39,928 nucleotides of DNA from Planctomycetota bacterium (GTDB lineage: Bacteria; Planctomycetota; UBA1135; GCA-002686595): positions 1 through 39,928 of the forward strand of contig SIAI01000036.1 in the NCBI GenBank assembly GCA_009691855.1. Reading direction: 5' to 3'. Under the pieces are notes generated by a model. That model did no database searches. It was not told where the DNA came from and worked only from the letters and a program-made list of their open reading frames with translations. Of this stretch, positions 1-8,218 are shown in pieces; the first letter of the stretch is position 1, and each line of letters starts with the position of its first letter. A program made the translations under genes and the position numbers.

Positions 1-844
1 TGAAGAGGGAGATCCTAGGCTGCGGCGTGCTGCAGCTCGACGACACACCGATCCAGTGCCAGGCCGGGAAGGGCGCGGAGAACTTCAAGGCTCACTTGTG
101 GACCTACACGAGCCCGCTGTCGCGCGGCGTGGTCTTCGATTTCGCCCTCGATTGGGGCCACGAGCACGTCGCCGCCTTTCTCGGCGAGAAGATCGAGGGC
201 TGCCTCGTCGGCGACGGCTACGCGGGCTTCGGCGTGAGCGTGCAGAAGTACCCCGCGCTGACCGAAGCCGGTTGCTGGGCGCACGTCCTGCGAAAATTTC
301 GCGACGCAATGAAGGAGTCGCCGGTCGAGGCGCTGCGGATGGTGCGGCGGATCGCGAAGCTCTTCGATGTCGAGCGCGAGGCCGTCGAGAAGAAGCTCGA
401 GCCAGAGGCCGTGCGCGCGTTGCGAGCTGATTAGAGTCAGCCCGTGCTGGTCGAGATCGAGGCCGAGGCCCATGTGCTCCGTAGTCTCGCGACCAGCGAC
501 CAGGGCCCGCTGGCGAAGGCGCTCACCTACCTCGAGAACCAGTGGCCGACCCTGCTGCGCTTCCTCGAGGACGGGCGCGTGCCGATCCACAACAACTCCT
601 GCGAGAACGCGATCCGCCCCATCGCCGTCGGCCGCAAGAACTGGCTCTTCGCCGGCAGCGAGCGCGGCGGGCATGCCGCGGCCACGATCTATTCCCTGAT
701 CGAGAGCTGCAAACGGGTGGGGGTCGATCCTTTCCTCTATCTCCGCGACGTCCTGGTGCGCGTCTGCACGCACCCGGCGGCCGAGTCCACGAGCTCGCGC
801 CCGCGAACTGGAAAGAGCTCTTCGGCGCGCAAGCGAAGCGCTGA
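1..844 (+). pseudogene. IS66-family transposase (TnpC), 5'-truncated by window edge and degraded
   Basis: This is the catalytic half of an IS66 DDE transposase, open at the window's left edge. Visible landmarks are LQLDDTPIQ (first Asp), LVGDGYAGFG (second Asp), the GCWAHVLRKF segment, and NNSCENAIRPIAVGRKNW with the catalytic Glu, followed by the typical AGSERGGHAAATIYSLIESC block. Two lesions are seen. An in-frame TAG at 432-434 interrupts the frame, which continues in the same frame from 435. A one-base phase change near 777-782 then moves the expected C-terminus (RVHELAPANWKELFGAQAKR, stop 842-844) into another frame. The element is therefore almost certainly inactive. No tnpA/tnpB or terminal inverted repeats are visible because the left part lies outside the window. 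Confidence 0.9.
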
Positions 845-897
845 ACGGGCGCCGCGGGAGAGGGCGTCAAGCCGTCAACCGCCCGCTGCAGGCCGGG

Positions 898-1026
898 CCC
901 GGACGCCTACGAAGCTCAAAGAGCCGTGCCTGCGGTTTCCGCAACCGCGAGCGCTTCAGGAACGCGATCTACTTCCACCTCGGCGGACTCGATCTCTACC
1001 CCAGGCCGGCATCAGCTACCCACACG
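898..1026 (+). pseudogene. Short transposase-tail remnant (ISL3-like)
   Basis: Frame 1 over this stretch reads KSRACGFRNRERFRNAIYFH, then LGGLDLYP and ATHT. This resembles the C-terminal end of ISL3-type transposases, which carry a (K)xRARGxRN...FxxxIYFxxGxLxxxxP...THT pattern. There is no start codon, no catalytic core and no clean end. It directly follows the IS66 remnant, so this looks like a graveyard of insertion sequences. The family assignment is from memory of the motif and is tentative. Confidence 0.35.
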
Positions 1027-1042
1027 ACTTTCCTGAAGCCCC

Positions 1043-1084
1043 AAAAAACGAAACGAACCGGCCCCCTTCATCAGAGGGGACCGG
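1043..1084 (-). terminator. Rho-independent terminator of the HEAT-repeat gene
   Basis: An inverted repeat CCGG-C-CCCCT (1058-1067) and AGGGG-A-CCGG (1075-1084) forms a 10-position stem with one internal mismatch and a 7-nt loop. Read on the minus strand it is followed by a T-rich tail (complement of the A-rich run at 1043-1057). It lies 24 bases beyond the stop codon of the minus-strand gene ending at 1108. Confidence 0.75.
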
Positions 1085-1107
1085 CTCGCGTGTGGCCGTG
1101 GAGATCC

Positions 1108-3216
1108 TTACAGGATGTCGAGGATTCCCGTCCCCGCAGACTGATCCGTTAGCGTTTGAGTCGATGCCCGATAGTTCAAGTCGAGACCGATCTTGGAATT
1201 CCAGGGCAGAAGCTCCTTGTCCGCGACGATGCCAAGGGCAACGGCTGCGAAGCCACGCGCTCGTTCCGTCAGGCTCTCGTTCTGGAGCATCTGGACGAGC
1301 GGCTCGATAGACCGCTGGTCACCGATGAAACCGAGGGCCGAGGAAATGGAGGCTTGGGTCGCAAGCCCCTTCGACTCCTGCAGCAGAACCACGAGTTTTG
1401 GAACAAGGTCCTTGTCGCCTAGGAGCCCTAGCGCGATCGCGGCCTGCTTGAGAAGCTCCGGGCGGTACTTGGAGTCATCGATGATCTTCTGGATCTTCTC
1501 GACAGCTTCTCGAGCGTTCATCAGGCCAAGCCCGATTGCCATGTAACCCCGAGCCGTGTCGTCCTTCTCGGACTCAAGGCGCTTGAGCAGGCCCTGCTTC
1601 GCCTCGACGTCTCCCATGATCCCCGAAGAGATCGCGAGCGCGCCCAGTTTGGAGGGATCCTTCTCATCTTCGAATGCCGTACGAACCGCCTGTTGGAGGG
1701 TCGGAATCTTTGAGGAGTTGACGTTTGTGTCGTTCAGCTTGCGAGCCATGACACCACATGCCAGTCCGGCCCAAGGCTTTACAACACTCTTCCCCTCCGA
1801 AAGCTGCGCAAGAATGACCTTGGCAATCTCCTCGATGCCACCTTCCGAATCCTTGGCATTGGCAGGAGTTGTCCCACCCATCTTAGCGAGAGCGATCATT
1901 GCAAAGTTTCGAGCCTGCAGGTCGGAAATATCCTTCGGAACCGCAGCGAGTGCCTCGCGGATCCGCTTGTCGAGCGGATCAGAAGTATCGTTGGTTCCGA
2001 TCAGGCCAAGGGCCAGGACTGCACTTTGGACAATCTCGTCTTTCTCCTTTTTCTTGGCATTGATACGCTCGATGAGGTCCGCCGCGATTCGGTCGCGATA
2101 CGCCTTATGTAGCTCGGGGGGTAGGCCGGGCAGCATACGCGCAAGAGCGCCTGGGCAGTGAGCGCGGACGAGATAGTGGTGCTGCTCCTCGTTCTGCAGG
2201 AAACCAAGGAGGTAGTCCATCTGCGCAGTGCGCGAGGTCTCGGGGGGGATAAGCTCACCCTTCTTGGGCGCCGGCGCTCCGGACTCGATCGTCTCAAGAG
2301 GGACCATTCCCAACGCAATAACACAGCTCACGCGCAGGTCGCGAGTTTTAGTGCTGTCCGTTTCGACAGTTTTTCGAAGGACCTCGACGATTTTTTTCCG
2401 GTCGTCTTCGCTGCTCGTTCGAGCGCCGATCAGGCCGAGCCCATATGCGGCAAAGGCCCGAGTGCGGTAGTTGACTTCCGGCTGGCCCACGAGTTTGCGA
2501 CCTTCAGGGGTGTCCGTAAGGAGGAGTTCGAGCGTATGGATGGACTTGGGGTTTGCCAAGATTCCCAAAGCCACCGCGGCAGTTTCGCTGATCTCCTGGT
2601 TTTTGTCAGCCAAGAATTTTGAGATTACTTTCTCGAAGGGGGATTCGCCGGTTTCGGAGGCTGCATCGCCGATCTTTGCAATGGCAATCATGCAGCCGGT
2701 AACGATGTCGTTATTGCCTTCCTTTTGGAGTGAAGCAAGCAGGGCAGGAACGACCTTCTGACGGATCTGTTCTTCGGTGGGCTTGAGGCTATCCTTAGTC
2801 TTTCCTTTTTTGTCCTCGCTGAGGAAGAAGCCTTCGCCGCCGGTTTCAATGCCTCCATTTTGGATCTTCGACTTGAGATTGAGATACGGCTCTTTGTTGA
2901 ACTCCCACCAGAAGCTCCACAAGGTTAGGTCCGTACCGCCGTCGCCGCCGCCTCCTGTCGTCGGCCGACCACCCGCGGCGCCGCCCGGGGCACCTGGCGC
3001 GCCCGCTCCGGGCGTCGCGGGGCCTGCGCCACCCGGAGTCGTCGGGCCAGCAGGGCCCGTGGCCGGCCCAGCACCACCACCCCCGCCAGCCCCTCCACCC
3101 CCCGGGGGGACCGTGTCGCCGGGGCCTCGATACTGCCCGCCGTGAGCGTGTGCAGGACCATGCAAGGCAAGCAGGGTGCCCGCTGCGAGAGCAGCGGCAA
3201 AGAGGAGTTTTCTCAT
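1108..3216 (-). CDS. Secreted HEAT-repeat protein with Gly/Pro/Ala-rich N-terminal region
   Basis: The predicted product has 702 residues. Residues 1-24 form a signal peptide (MRKLLFAAALAAG..., cleavage likely after AHA). Residues ~25-94 are a low-complexity segment of Gly, Pro, Ala and Thr. A conserved-looking stretch follows (LWSFWWEFNKEPYLNLKSK, ~97-115). From ~140 to the end there are many ~35-residue helical HEAT/Armadillo-type repeats, such as ALGILANPKSIHTLELLL, ALGLIGTNDTSDPLDKRI and ALGFIGDQRSIEPLVQML. HEAT solenoids are protein-binding scaffolds, so a role outside the cytoplasm as a scaffold or binding protein is inferred; the partner is unknown. The frame is open upstream to 3738, but the signal peptide fixes the start at 3216. 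It has its own terminator and a 236-base gap from sdhB, so it is probably transcribed alone. Confidence 0.85.
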   Translation of the reverse strand: MRKLLFAAALAAGTLLALHGPAHAHGGQYRGPGDTVPPGGGGAGGGGGAGPATGPAGPTTPGGAGPATPGAGAPGAPGGAAGGRPTTGGGGDGGTDLTLWSFWWEFNKEPYLNLKSKIQNGGIETGGEGFFLSEDKKGKTKDSLKPTEEQIRQKVVPALLASLQKEGNNDIVTGCMIAIAKIGDAASETGESPFEKVISKFLADKNQEISETAAVALGILANPKSIHTLELLLTDTPEGRKLVGQPEVNYRTRAFAAYGLGLIGARTSSEDDRKKIVEVLRKTVETDSTKTRDLRVSCVIALGMVPLETIESGAPAPKKGELIPPETSRTAQMDYLLGFLQNEEQHHYLVRAHCPGALARMLPGLPPELHKAYRDRIAADLIERINAKKKEKDEIVQSAVLALGLIGTNDTSDPLDKRIREALAAVPKDISDLQARNFAMIALAKMGGTTPANAKDSEGGIEEIAKVILAQLSEGKSVVKPWAGLACGVMARKLNDTNVNSSKIPTLQQAVRTAFEDEKDPSKLGALAISSGIMGDVEAKQGLLKRLESEKDDTARGYMAIGLGLMNAREAVEKIQKIIDDSKYRPELLKQAAIALGLLGDKDLVPKLVVLLQESKGLATQASISSALGFIGDQRSIEPLVQMLQNESLTERARGFAAVALGIVADKELLPWNSKIGLDLNYRASTQTLTDQSAGTGILDIL

Positions 3217-3452
3217 GATCACTTCAGTCGTATTTCGTCGTGGTTGATTGGAAGGGAGGGTCAGTGTCCTGGATGATGCGTACAGCAAGGGGTGTTCCAG
3301 GGTAGCAGCTGCGAGCTCTATTGTTGGGCCAGCCCTGGGGATCACTTGTGTGAAGAGGGTGTGTTCTTTGGGCAAGCAGAGCCATCGCCTCTCGGCGGCT
3401 TGGTCCTGTTTCGGACCCGTAGCGCGGGCTTCCCCCTCTGAGAAGGTCGGCG

Positions 3453-4265
3453 TCATCCGACTGAACTTCCGGTTGGCAGGTCGGGAGCCTCTTTCAGGAA
3501 GGAAAGTGCAAAATCGCGATTCATCCTCGCGATGCTCTCCACGGAGATGCCCTTGGGGCACGCCGCCATGCACTCGAAGTGATTGGTGCAGCTTCCGAAT
3601 CCTTCCTCGTCCATCGCATGCACCATGGCTAGCGCGCGACGCTCTCTCTCCGGTTGCCCTTGAGGGAGGAGGGCTAGGTGTGCGACCTTTGCTGCAACGA
3701 AGAGCATGGCAGAGGCATTCGGGCAGGCGGCCGCACAAGCGCCACAGCCTATGCAGGCCGCTGCATCCATCGCGCGATCCGCGTCGGGCTTCGGAACCAA
3801 GATGGCGTTCCCATCCGGAGCCGAACCAGTAGGGCTAGAGACAAAACCTCCGGCGGAGATGATCCGGTCGAAGGCGCTGCGGTCGACCATCAGGTCCTTG
3901 AGCACAGGGAATGCGTTGGCCCTGAATGGCTCGACATGGATCGTATCGCCGTCTGAGTAGTGCCGCATGTGGAGCTGGCACGCGGTGGTGAGCGCCTCGG
4001 GGCCATGCGCTCGGCCGTCGATCACGAGCGAACAAGCGCCGCAGATTCCTTCACGGCAGTCGTGGTCGAAGGCGACAGTGTCCAAACCGGAGGCTATCAA
4101 GCGCTCGTTTAGGACATCGAGCATCTCCAAGAAAGACATGTGGGGAGACACATCCGGCAGGAAATGCGTTTCCACCTTGCCGGGGCGGTTCGGACCCTCC
4201 TGACGCCAGATCTTGAGCGTGATTCGCATCCGCCCGGATCCGGCGTCGTGAGACGGCGCGCTCAT
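3453..4265 (-). CDS. sdhB: Succinate dehydrogenase/fumarate reductase iron-sulfur subunit
   Basis: This subunit carries electrons between the flavoprotein and the membrane cytochrome in complex II. The 270-residue product has the N-terminal ferredoxin domain with the [2Fe-2S] ligands in CREGICGAC (Cys70, Cys75, Cys78) plus a fourth Cys in TTACQL. The C-terminal domain has [12 protein letters not shown] for the [4Fe-4S] cluster and [15 protein letters not shown] for the [3Fe-4S] cluster. The start ATG at 4265 overlaps the sdhA stop by four bases (ATGA), so translation is probably coupled. It is the last gene of the sdhC-sdhA-sdhB operon. The spacing resembles the non-classical type found with single-cytochrome complexes, such as those of Bacteroidetes and epsilonproteobacteria. 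Whether it runs as dehydrogenase or reductase cannot be told from sequence alone; dehydrogenase is inferred. Confidence 0.93.
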   Translation of the reverse strand: MSAPSHDAGSGRMRITLKIWRQEGPNRPGKVETHFLPDVSPHMSFLEMLDVLNERLIASGLDTVAFDHDCREGICGACSLVIDGRAHGPEALTTACQLHMRHYSDGDTIHVEPFRANAFPVLKDLMVDRSAFDRIISAGGFVSSPTGSAPDGNAILVPKPDADRAMDAAACIGCGACAAACPNASAMLFVAAKVAHLALLPQGQPERERRALAMVHAMDEEGFGSCTNHFECMAACPKGISVESIARMNRDFALSFLKEAPDLPTGSSVG

Positions 4266-6190
4266 TTGTAGCTCCTCTGGCTCGGCCTGACGTATTCAAA
4301 AGCAAGGGGCTCTCGGTGCAGAGTGGACTCCTTGCCTACACCCTCGTGCTGCCAGGCTGCTACATAGCTGAAGCGCTCGTCGTCGCGCTTTGCTTCGCCC
4401 TCATCGGTCTGGCTCTCCTCCCTGAAGTGCCCGCCACAGGATTCGCTCCGCTGGCTGGCGTCGTCGATCATCAGCTCGGCGAACTCCAAGAAGTCTGCGA
4501 CCCTGCCCGCGTGTTCCAAGTTCTGGTTAAGCCCTGCGCTACTCGTCGGGACGCGTGAGTTCTCCCAGAACTCGGAGCGCAACGCTTGGATGCCCTGCTT
4601 GGCAAAGGCGAGGCCGCTGCCGGTCCGAGCCATGCCGCAGTGATCCCACATGATTTTTCCGAGCTCGCGGTGGAAGCTGTCCACGGTCCGCTTGCCCCCG
4701 ATTGACAGGATCCTGTCGATCCGCTCGCGCACACTGCGCTCGCTATCTTCGAAGGCCTTGTCGGTGGGGGAGACTGCGGGCAGCTTCCTGCCCGCGAGGT
4801 GGCCACCGATGGTGTAGGGCACGATAAAGAACCCATCGGCGAGCCCCTGCATGAGGGCGCTCGCCCCGAGGCGGTTTGCTCCGTGGTCCGAGAAGTTGGC
4901 CTCGCCCAGGACGAACAGGCCGGGCACGGTCGATTCAAGGTTGTAATCCACCCACAACCCCCCCATCGTGTAGTGGACGGCGGGGTAGATCCGCATCGGC
5001 ACGTGATAGGGGTCGTCGGCCGTGATCTTTGCGTACATCTGGAACAGGTTGCCGTACTTCTGACGGATCGCTCCCTCGCCGTCGCGGCGGATCGCATCGC
5101 GGAAGTCCATGTACACGGCGAGTCCGGTTGTGCCGACCCCGAAGCCCGCATCGCAGCGTTCCTTCGCGGCTCGTGAGGCAACGTCACGCGGCACGAGGTT
5201 CCCGAAGCTTGGGTAGCGGCGCTCGAGGAAGTAATCGCGGTCCTCGTCAGGAATGTTGTGTGGAGGCCGCGGTTCTCCCTTCTGCTTGGGAACCCATACA
5301 CGTGCATCGTTGCGCAAGCTCTCGCTCATCAGAGTCAGCTTGCTCTGGTAGCTTCCGGAGACGGGAATGCAGGTCGGATGGATCTGCGTGAAGCAAGGGT
5401 TCGCGAAGTACGCGCCTCGCTTGTGAGCCCGCCAGACCGCAGTGACATTGCAGGCCTTGGCATTCGTCGAGAGATAGAAGACGTTGCCGTATCCCCCGGT
5501 GCAAAGCAGGACGGCATCGCCGGCGGAGCGCTCGTACGCCCCAGTCACGAGATTTCGGCAGACGATTCCGCGTGCCACGCCGTCGATCACGACGACGTCC
5601 AGCATCTCTCTGCGTGCGTACAGTGCGATTCGGCCTGAGCCGACCTGTCGCATCATCGCGCTGTAGGCGCCGAGCAGCAACTGCTGCCCGGTCTGGCCCC
5701 GCGCGTAGAACGTTCGGCTGACCTGGGCCCCGCCGAAGGACCGGTTGGCGAGCCCGCCGCCGTACTCTCGAGCGAAGGGAACACCGAGAGCCACACATTG
5801 ATCGATGATCTGGTTCGATATCTGCGCGAGGCGATAGACATTGGACTCCCGCGCTCGAAAGTCCCCACCTTTTACCGTGTCGTAAAATAGGCGCTGTACG
5901 CTGTCGCCGTCGTTGGGGTAGTTCTTGGCGGCATTGATCCCGCCTTGAGCTGCGATGGAGTGGGCTCGTCGTGGACTGTCCTGGATGCAGAAAACGCTGA
6001 CCCTGTAGCCCAGGTCGGCGAGCGAGGCGGCTGCAGATGCCCCGGCGAGGCCGGTTCCGACGACGAGCACATGGAACTTCCGCCTGTTCGCCGGGTTGAT
6101 GAGCTTCAGTTCGAAGCGGTGCTTGTCCCAGCGCTCAGAGATCGGTCCGCTGGGGCACTTGGAGTCTAGCTGCGGAGGAGTCGGGCTCAT
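4262..6190 (-). CDS. sdhA: Succinate dehydrogenase/fumarate reductase flavoprotein subunit
   Basis: This is the catalytic subunit, oxidising succinate to fumarate with covalently bound FAD at the membrane's inner face. The 642-residue product shows the dinucleotide-binding GTGLAG (45-50), the flavinylation motif [12 protein letters not shown] with His77, HPT in the capping domain, the VPRDVASRA active-site arginine segment, and [12 protein letters not shown] near the substrate site. The C-terminal domain ends with FEYVRPSQR. The length fits the ~640-residue family associated with five-helix cytochrome b subunits. It starts six bases downstream of the sdhC stop and overlaps sdhB by four bases, forming a tight operon in the order sdhCAB. 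Confidence 0.95.
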   Translation of the reverse strand: MSPTPPQLDSKCPSGPISERWDKHRFELKLINPANRRKFHVLVVGTGLAGASAAASLADLGYRVSVFCIQDSPRRAHSIAAQGGINAAKNYPNDGDSVQRLFYDTVKGGDFRARESNVYRLAQISNQIIDQCVALGVPFAREYGGGLANRSFGGAQVSRTFYARGQTGQQLLLGAYSAMMRQVGSGRIALYARREMLDVVVIDGVARGIVCRNLVTGAYERSAGDAVLLCTGGYGNVFYLSTNAKACNVTAVWRAHKRGAYFANPCFTQIHPTCIPVSGSYQSKLTLMSESLRNDARVWVPKQKGEPRPPHNIPDEDRDYFLERRYPSFGNLVPRDVASRAAKERCDAGFGVGTTGLAVYMDFRDAIRRDGEGAIRQKYGNLFQMYAKITADDPYHVPMRIYPAVHYTMGGLWVDYNLESTVPGLFVLGEANFSDHGANRLGASALMQGLADGFFIVPYTIGGHLAGRKLPAVSPTDKAFEDSERSVRERIDRILSIGGKRTVDSFHRELGKIMWDHCGMARTGSGLAFAKQGIQALRSEFWENSRVPTSSAGLNQNLEHAGRVADFLEFAELMIDDASQRSESCGGHFREESQTDEGEAKRDDERFSYVAAWQHEGVGKESTLHREPLAFEYVRPSQRSYK

Positions 6191-6196
6191 CGGCGG

Positions 6197-6850
6197 CTAT
6201 CGCTCCCGGATGAACAGGTAGTACATGGGGAAGGCAGCGAAGCCCACGGCGAACAAAAAGGCCACGAACTTGCCGAGTCTCTCGAGCAAGGGATTCCAGC
6301 GCGGGTGGCTCAGGCCGAGTGACTGGAACGCGCTGCGAAATCCGTGGCTGAGGTGGATGCCTAGCACGATTGCGGCCAACAGATAGACCGCCGCATGGCC
6401 GGGCTGGCTCAGCTTCGCCTGGACCGCCGCATGTGGGGCGTCGAAGAACCTCGGATCCAAGCGAAAGTCGATCAGGTGCTTGAGCAAGTACCCGAGGATG
6501 ATCGCCCCGGTGTAGAACATCGAGACCGAGCCCACCGTGCTCGCCCCGCGGTTGTTGCGCACCACGTAGCGCTGCTTGCGCGCTTGGATGTTCTCGAGGG
6601 TCAACCGGAAGGCGAGGTACACATGTGCCGAGAACAGCAGCCCGAGCCCGATCTCCGCCAAGACCAGCAATGGCCCGAAACTCTTCAGGAATCCCACATA
6701 GTCATCGAAGGCGGCCCCGCTCGGATCCTCAATGAGCTTGAGGTTCCCGTGCAAGTGCTCCACGAGGAAGCCGAGGAGCATGAGCCCGCTGAGCCCCATG
6801 ACGATCTTCTTCCCGACGGAAGAGGCGAGGGCCTTACCGAACCGACTCAT
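6197..6850 (-). CDS. sdhC: Succinate dehydrogenase cytochrome b558 subunit
   Basis: This is the membrane anchor and quinone-reaction subunit of complex II, carrying haem b. The 217-residue product has five hydrophobic helices, at about residues 16-34, 57-80, 107-126, 150-170 and 190-212. Histidines suited to haem ligation occur in FLVEHLHGNLK, SAHVYLAF, LLKHLIDF and GIHLSHGF. One five-helix subunit replaces the SdhC plus SdhD pair of enterobacteria, and no sdhD is present. It is first in the sdhCAB operon, so the promoter should lie in the 320-base region to its right, which also holds a large palindrome (6913-7098). Confidence 0.9.
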   Translation of the reverse strand: MSRFGKALASSVGKKIVMGLSGLMLLGFLVEHLHGNLKLIEDPSGAAFDDYVGFLKSFGPLLVLAEIGLGLLFSAHVYLAFRLTLENIQARKQRYVVRNNRGASTVGSVSMFYTGAIILGYLLKHLIDFRLDPRFFDAPHAAVQAKLSQPGHAAVYLLAAIVLGIHLSHGFRSAFQSLGLSHPRWNPLLERLGKFVAFLFAVGFAAFPMYYLFIRER

Positions 6851-6912
6851 GCGTGGGGGACCACTTCATTCTGGAGAGCAGGGGCGCGAAGGATGGAGCG
6901 CGGCCGAGTCAT

Positions 6913-7098
6913 CCTAGCCCGACCTATTCATGAGGCCTCGAGCAAATCGTCGCGAATGGCTGCAGATGCAGCGATGAGCGAGCGAGAGCCTGGAGACGAC
7001 CTCTCTGCAGGTCGTTGAGGACAAGCAGGGAGCGAAGCGCTGCAGATGCAGCCAGTCGCGACGTTGCAGCCGGGGGCTCATGAATAGGTAGGGCTAGG
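6913..7098. repeat. 186-bp imperfect palindrome (MITE-like or giant hairpin)
   Basis: The two ends are 22-base inverted repeats with one mismatch (6913-6934 and 7077-7098; the left end begins CCTAGCCC and the right end closes GGGCTAGG). The symmetry continues inward without a gap to a central hairpin (CGACCT 6997-7002, AGGTCG 7009-7014), all centred on 7005.5. I count about 60 of 93 positions as complementary; the outer 28 pairs contain only about 3 mismatches. It contains no gene and sits between the divergent sdhC and the phosphatase gene. No convincing target-site duplication is seen. It could be a miniature inverted-repeat element, or a structured regulatory region. Confidence 0.7.
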
Positions 7099-7170
7099 AA
7101 CGTAGCGCAGGTCGGATCGGGGAGCAATCGGTGGGGGGGGGCAAGTTTGCTCTACGGGCCCCCACTCCGT

Positions 7171-7818
7171 ATGCTCCGATCCGTGCGGCCGACGAAGGTC
7201 TATCTCTTGCGGCACGGTGAGGTAGACGAGGCTTGGCGTGATCGGGTGTACGGCGCCCTTGACGTTCCGCTGTCGCAAGGGGGAGTGCGGGAAGCGGAGC
7301 GCGCCGCACGGACTTTGAGCGAGGTCGATCTGCGCGCTGTGATTTCCTCGGGCCTGTCGCGTGCTGAGCATGGGGCCGAGCGCCTGCGGGCCAGCCGCGA
7401 GTTGCAGAGGATCGAGGACCCAGAGCTGCGAGAGTTGGAGCGCGGAGCCTGGGCAGGTGTCGAAGTAGGGGAACTCGAGCGGCGGGAACCAGATGCTTGG
7501 CAAGCATGGTTTCGAGCGCCGTCGCGCGTGCGGCCTCTGGGCGGAGAGAACTTGGAAGACCTCTTGCGCCGGGTACTACCGCGGATCTGGTACTGGGCTC
7601 GGATTCACGAAGGAATGAACATAGCAGTCGTCACCCACGGCTGGGTCGTGCGTGTTCTGGTCTGTCATGCCCTGGGCGCGTCGCTCGACCTCGCTCCTCG
7701 GTTGGACGTTCGGACCGGAGATATCGCCCAGCTTTGCATTCGTTTCGACGGCCAGGAGCCCGTCTTGGAGCTTGAGGGCTTCGGCCTCGACCTGACTCCC
7801 AATCAATTTTCAGGATGA
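7171..7818 (+). CDS. Histidine phosphatase family protein (phosphoglycerate-mutase-like)
   Basis: The 215-residue product has the family's phospho-accepting motif LLRHGEVD (RHG near residue 14), the SSGLSRAEHGAERL arginine segment, the LRELERGAWAG acid and the second catalytic histidine in VVTHGWVVRVL. This fits the branch that includes alpha-ribazole phosphatase (CobC) and the 2,3-bisphosphoglycerate-dependent mutase-like phosphatases. The substrate cannot be fixed from motifs. The ATG at 7171 is preferred because it lies just ahead of the first beta strand; a TTG at 7147 would add eight residues. A run of nine G residues (7133-7141) lies upstream. The end overlaps the convergent small gene by 16 bases. 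A cobalamin link is conceivable given the riboswitch 4 kb away, but this is only inference. Confidence 0.85.
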   Translation: MLRSVRPTKVYLLRHGEVDEAWRDRVYGALDVPLSQGGVREAERAARTLSEVDLRAVISSGLSRAEHGAERLRASRELQRIEDPELRELERGAWAGVEVGELERREPDAWQAWFRAPSRVRPLGGENLEDLLRRVLPRIWYWARIHEGMNIAVVTHGWVVRVLVCHALGASLDLAPRLDVRTGDIAQLCIRFDGQEPVLELEGFGLDLTPNQFSG

Positions 7819-8057
7819 CCCTTGGGCGGCCGCGGTGGGCCTCCGCTCGAGCCCCCTTGGCCAGGGCCGCCGAGGTTGGAGCCGGACATGGTTTCCAGGA
7901 TCCGCCTGACTTCGAACAGCCCTTCACCGAAGTGATGCGAGAGCCAGATGAAGTAGCAGTCGATGTTGTCGACCGGATCATCGACTTCGAAGGCTGCCTT
8001 GCAGGTCAGGTCGCAGGGCCGTTCCTTGTTCAGGAAGCAGAACTTCTTCTTGGACAA
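7803..8057 (-). CDS. Small conserved-looking protein with four cysteines
   Basis: The predicted product has 84 residues if started at the TTG at 8057, which is preceded by GGAG with a 9-base spacer. An upstream in-frame ATG at 8186 would give 127 residues, but its first codons fall in an AT-rich promoter-like island. The body contains KKKFCFLNKERPCDLTC and DDPVDNIDCYFIWL, with Cys7, Cys15, Cys19 and Cys34, followed by a helix (GLFEVRRILETM) and a Gly/Pro-rich tail. The Cys pattern could bind a metal or form disulfides; no family is recognised. The acidic and aromatic pattern and codon use look like a real gene. It converges with the phosphatase gene and overlaps it by 16 bases. Confidence 0.6.
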   Translation of the reverse strand: MSKKKFCFLNKERPCDLTCKAAFEVDDPVDNIDCYFIWLSHHFGEGLFEVRRILETMSGSNLGGPGQGGSSGGPPRPPKGHPEN

Positions 8058-8149
8058 CCTTTGGGTCTCCGGTGCTTGGAACAGGGAGCGTACTGCTTTC
8101 AGCGGCCCGGTGGCAGCCTGCGCTTGGGAGGCCCGGGCGCTGGCTCCTC

Positions 8150-8180
8150 TTGTAATAGTTACATAACATACATTATCAGA
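8150..8180. promoter_or_regulatory. AT-rich candidate divergent promoter
   Basis: This ~30-base AT-rich island in otherwise GC-rich DNA contains TTGTAA (8150-8155), and CATTAT/TTATCA around 8171-8178 for the rightward gene. TATGTT- and TATTAC-like hexamers are visible on the other strand. It lies between the small minus-strand gene and the lipoprotein gene starting at 8219. Confidence 0.35.
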
Positions 8181-8218
8181 CCTCATGAAACGAAGCCTTC
8201 TGGCGATCTAGGCCTGCC

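Noticed and set aside
444..1310. Second IS66 frame as an intact 288-codon gene
   Set aside because: It lacks the first catalytic Asp and its tail (after ~777) is out of phase with the IS66 C-terminus, running into unrelated sequence.
2925..3200. GC-rich tandem-looking DNA considered as a repeat array or CRISPR
   Set aside because: It encodes the Gly/Pro/Ala-rich linker of the HEAT protein; there are no fixed-length repeats or spacers.
3395..3412. GGTCC/GGACC hairpin downstream of sdhB considered as the sdh terminator
   Set aside because: Only a 5-bp stem with no T-run on the minus strand; the evidence is too weak to annotate.
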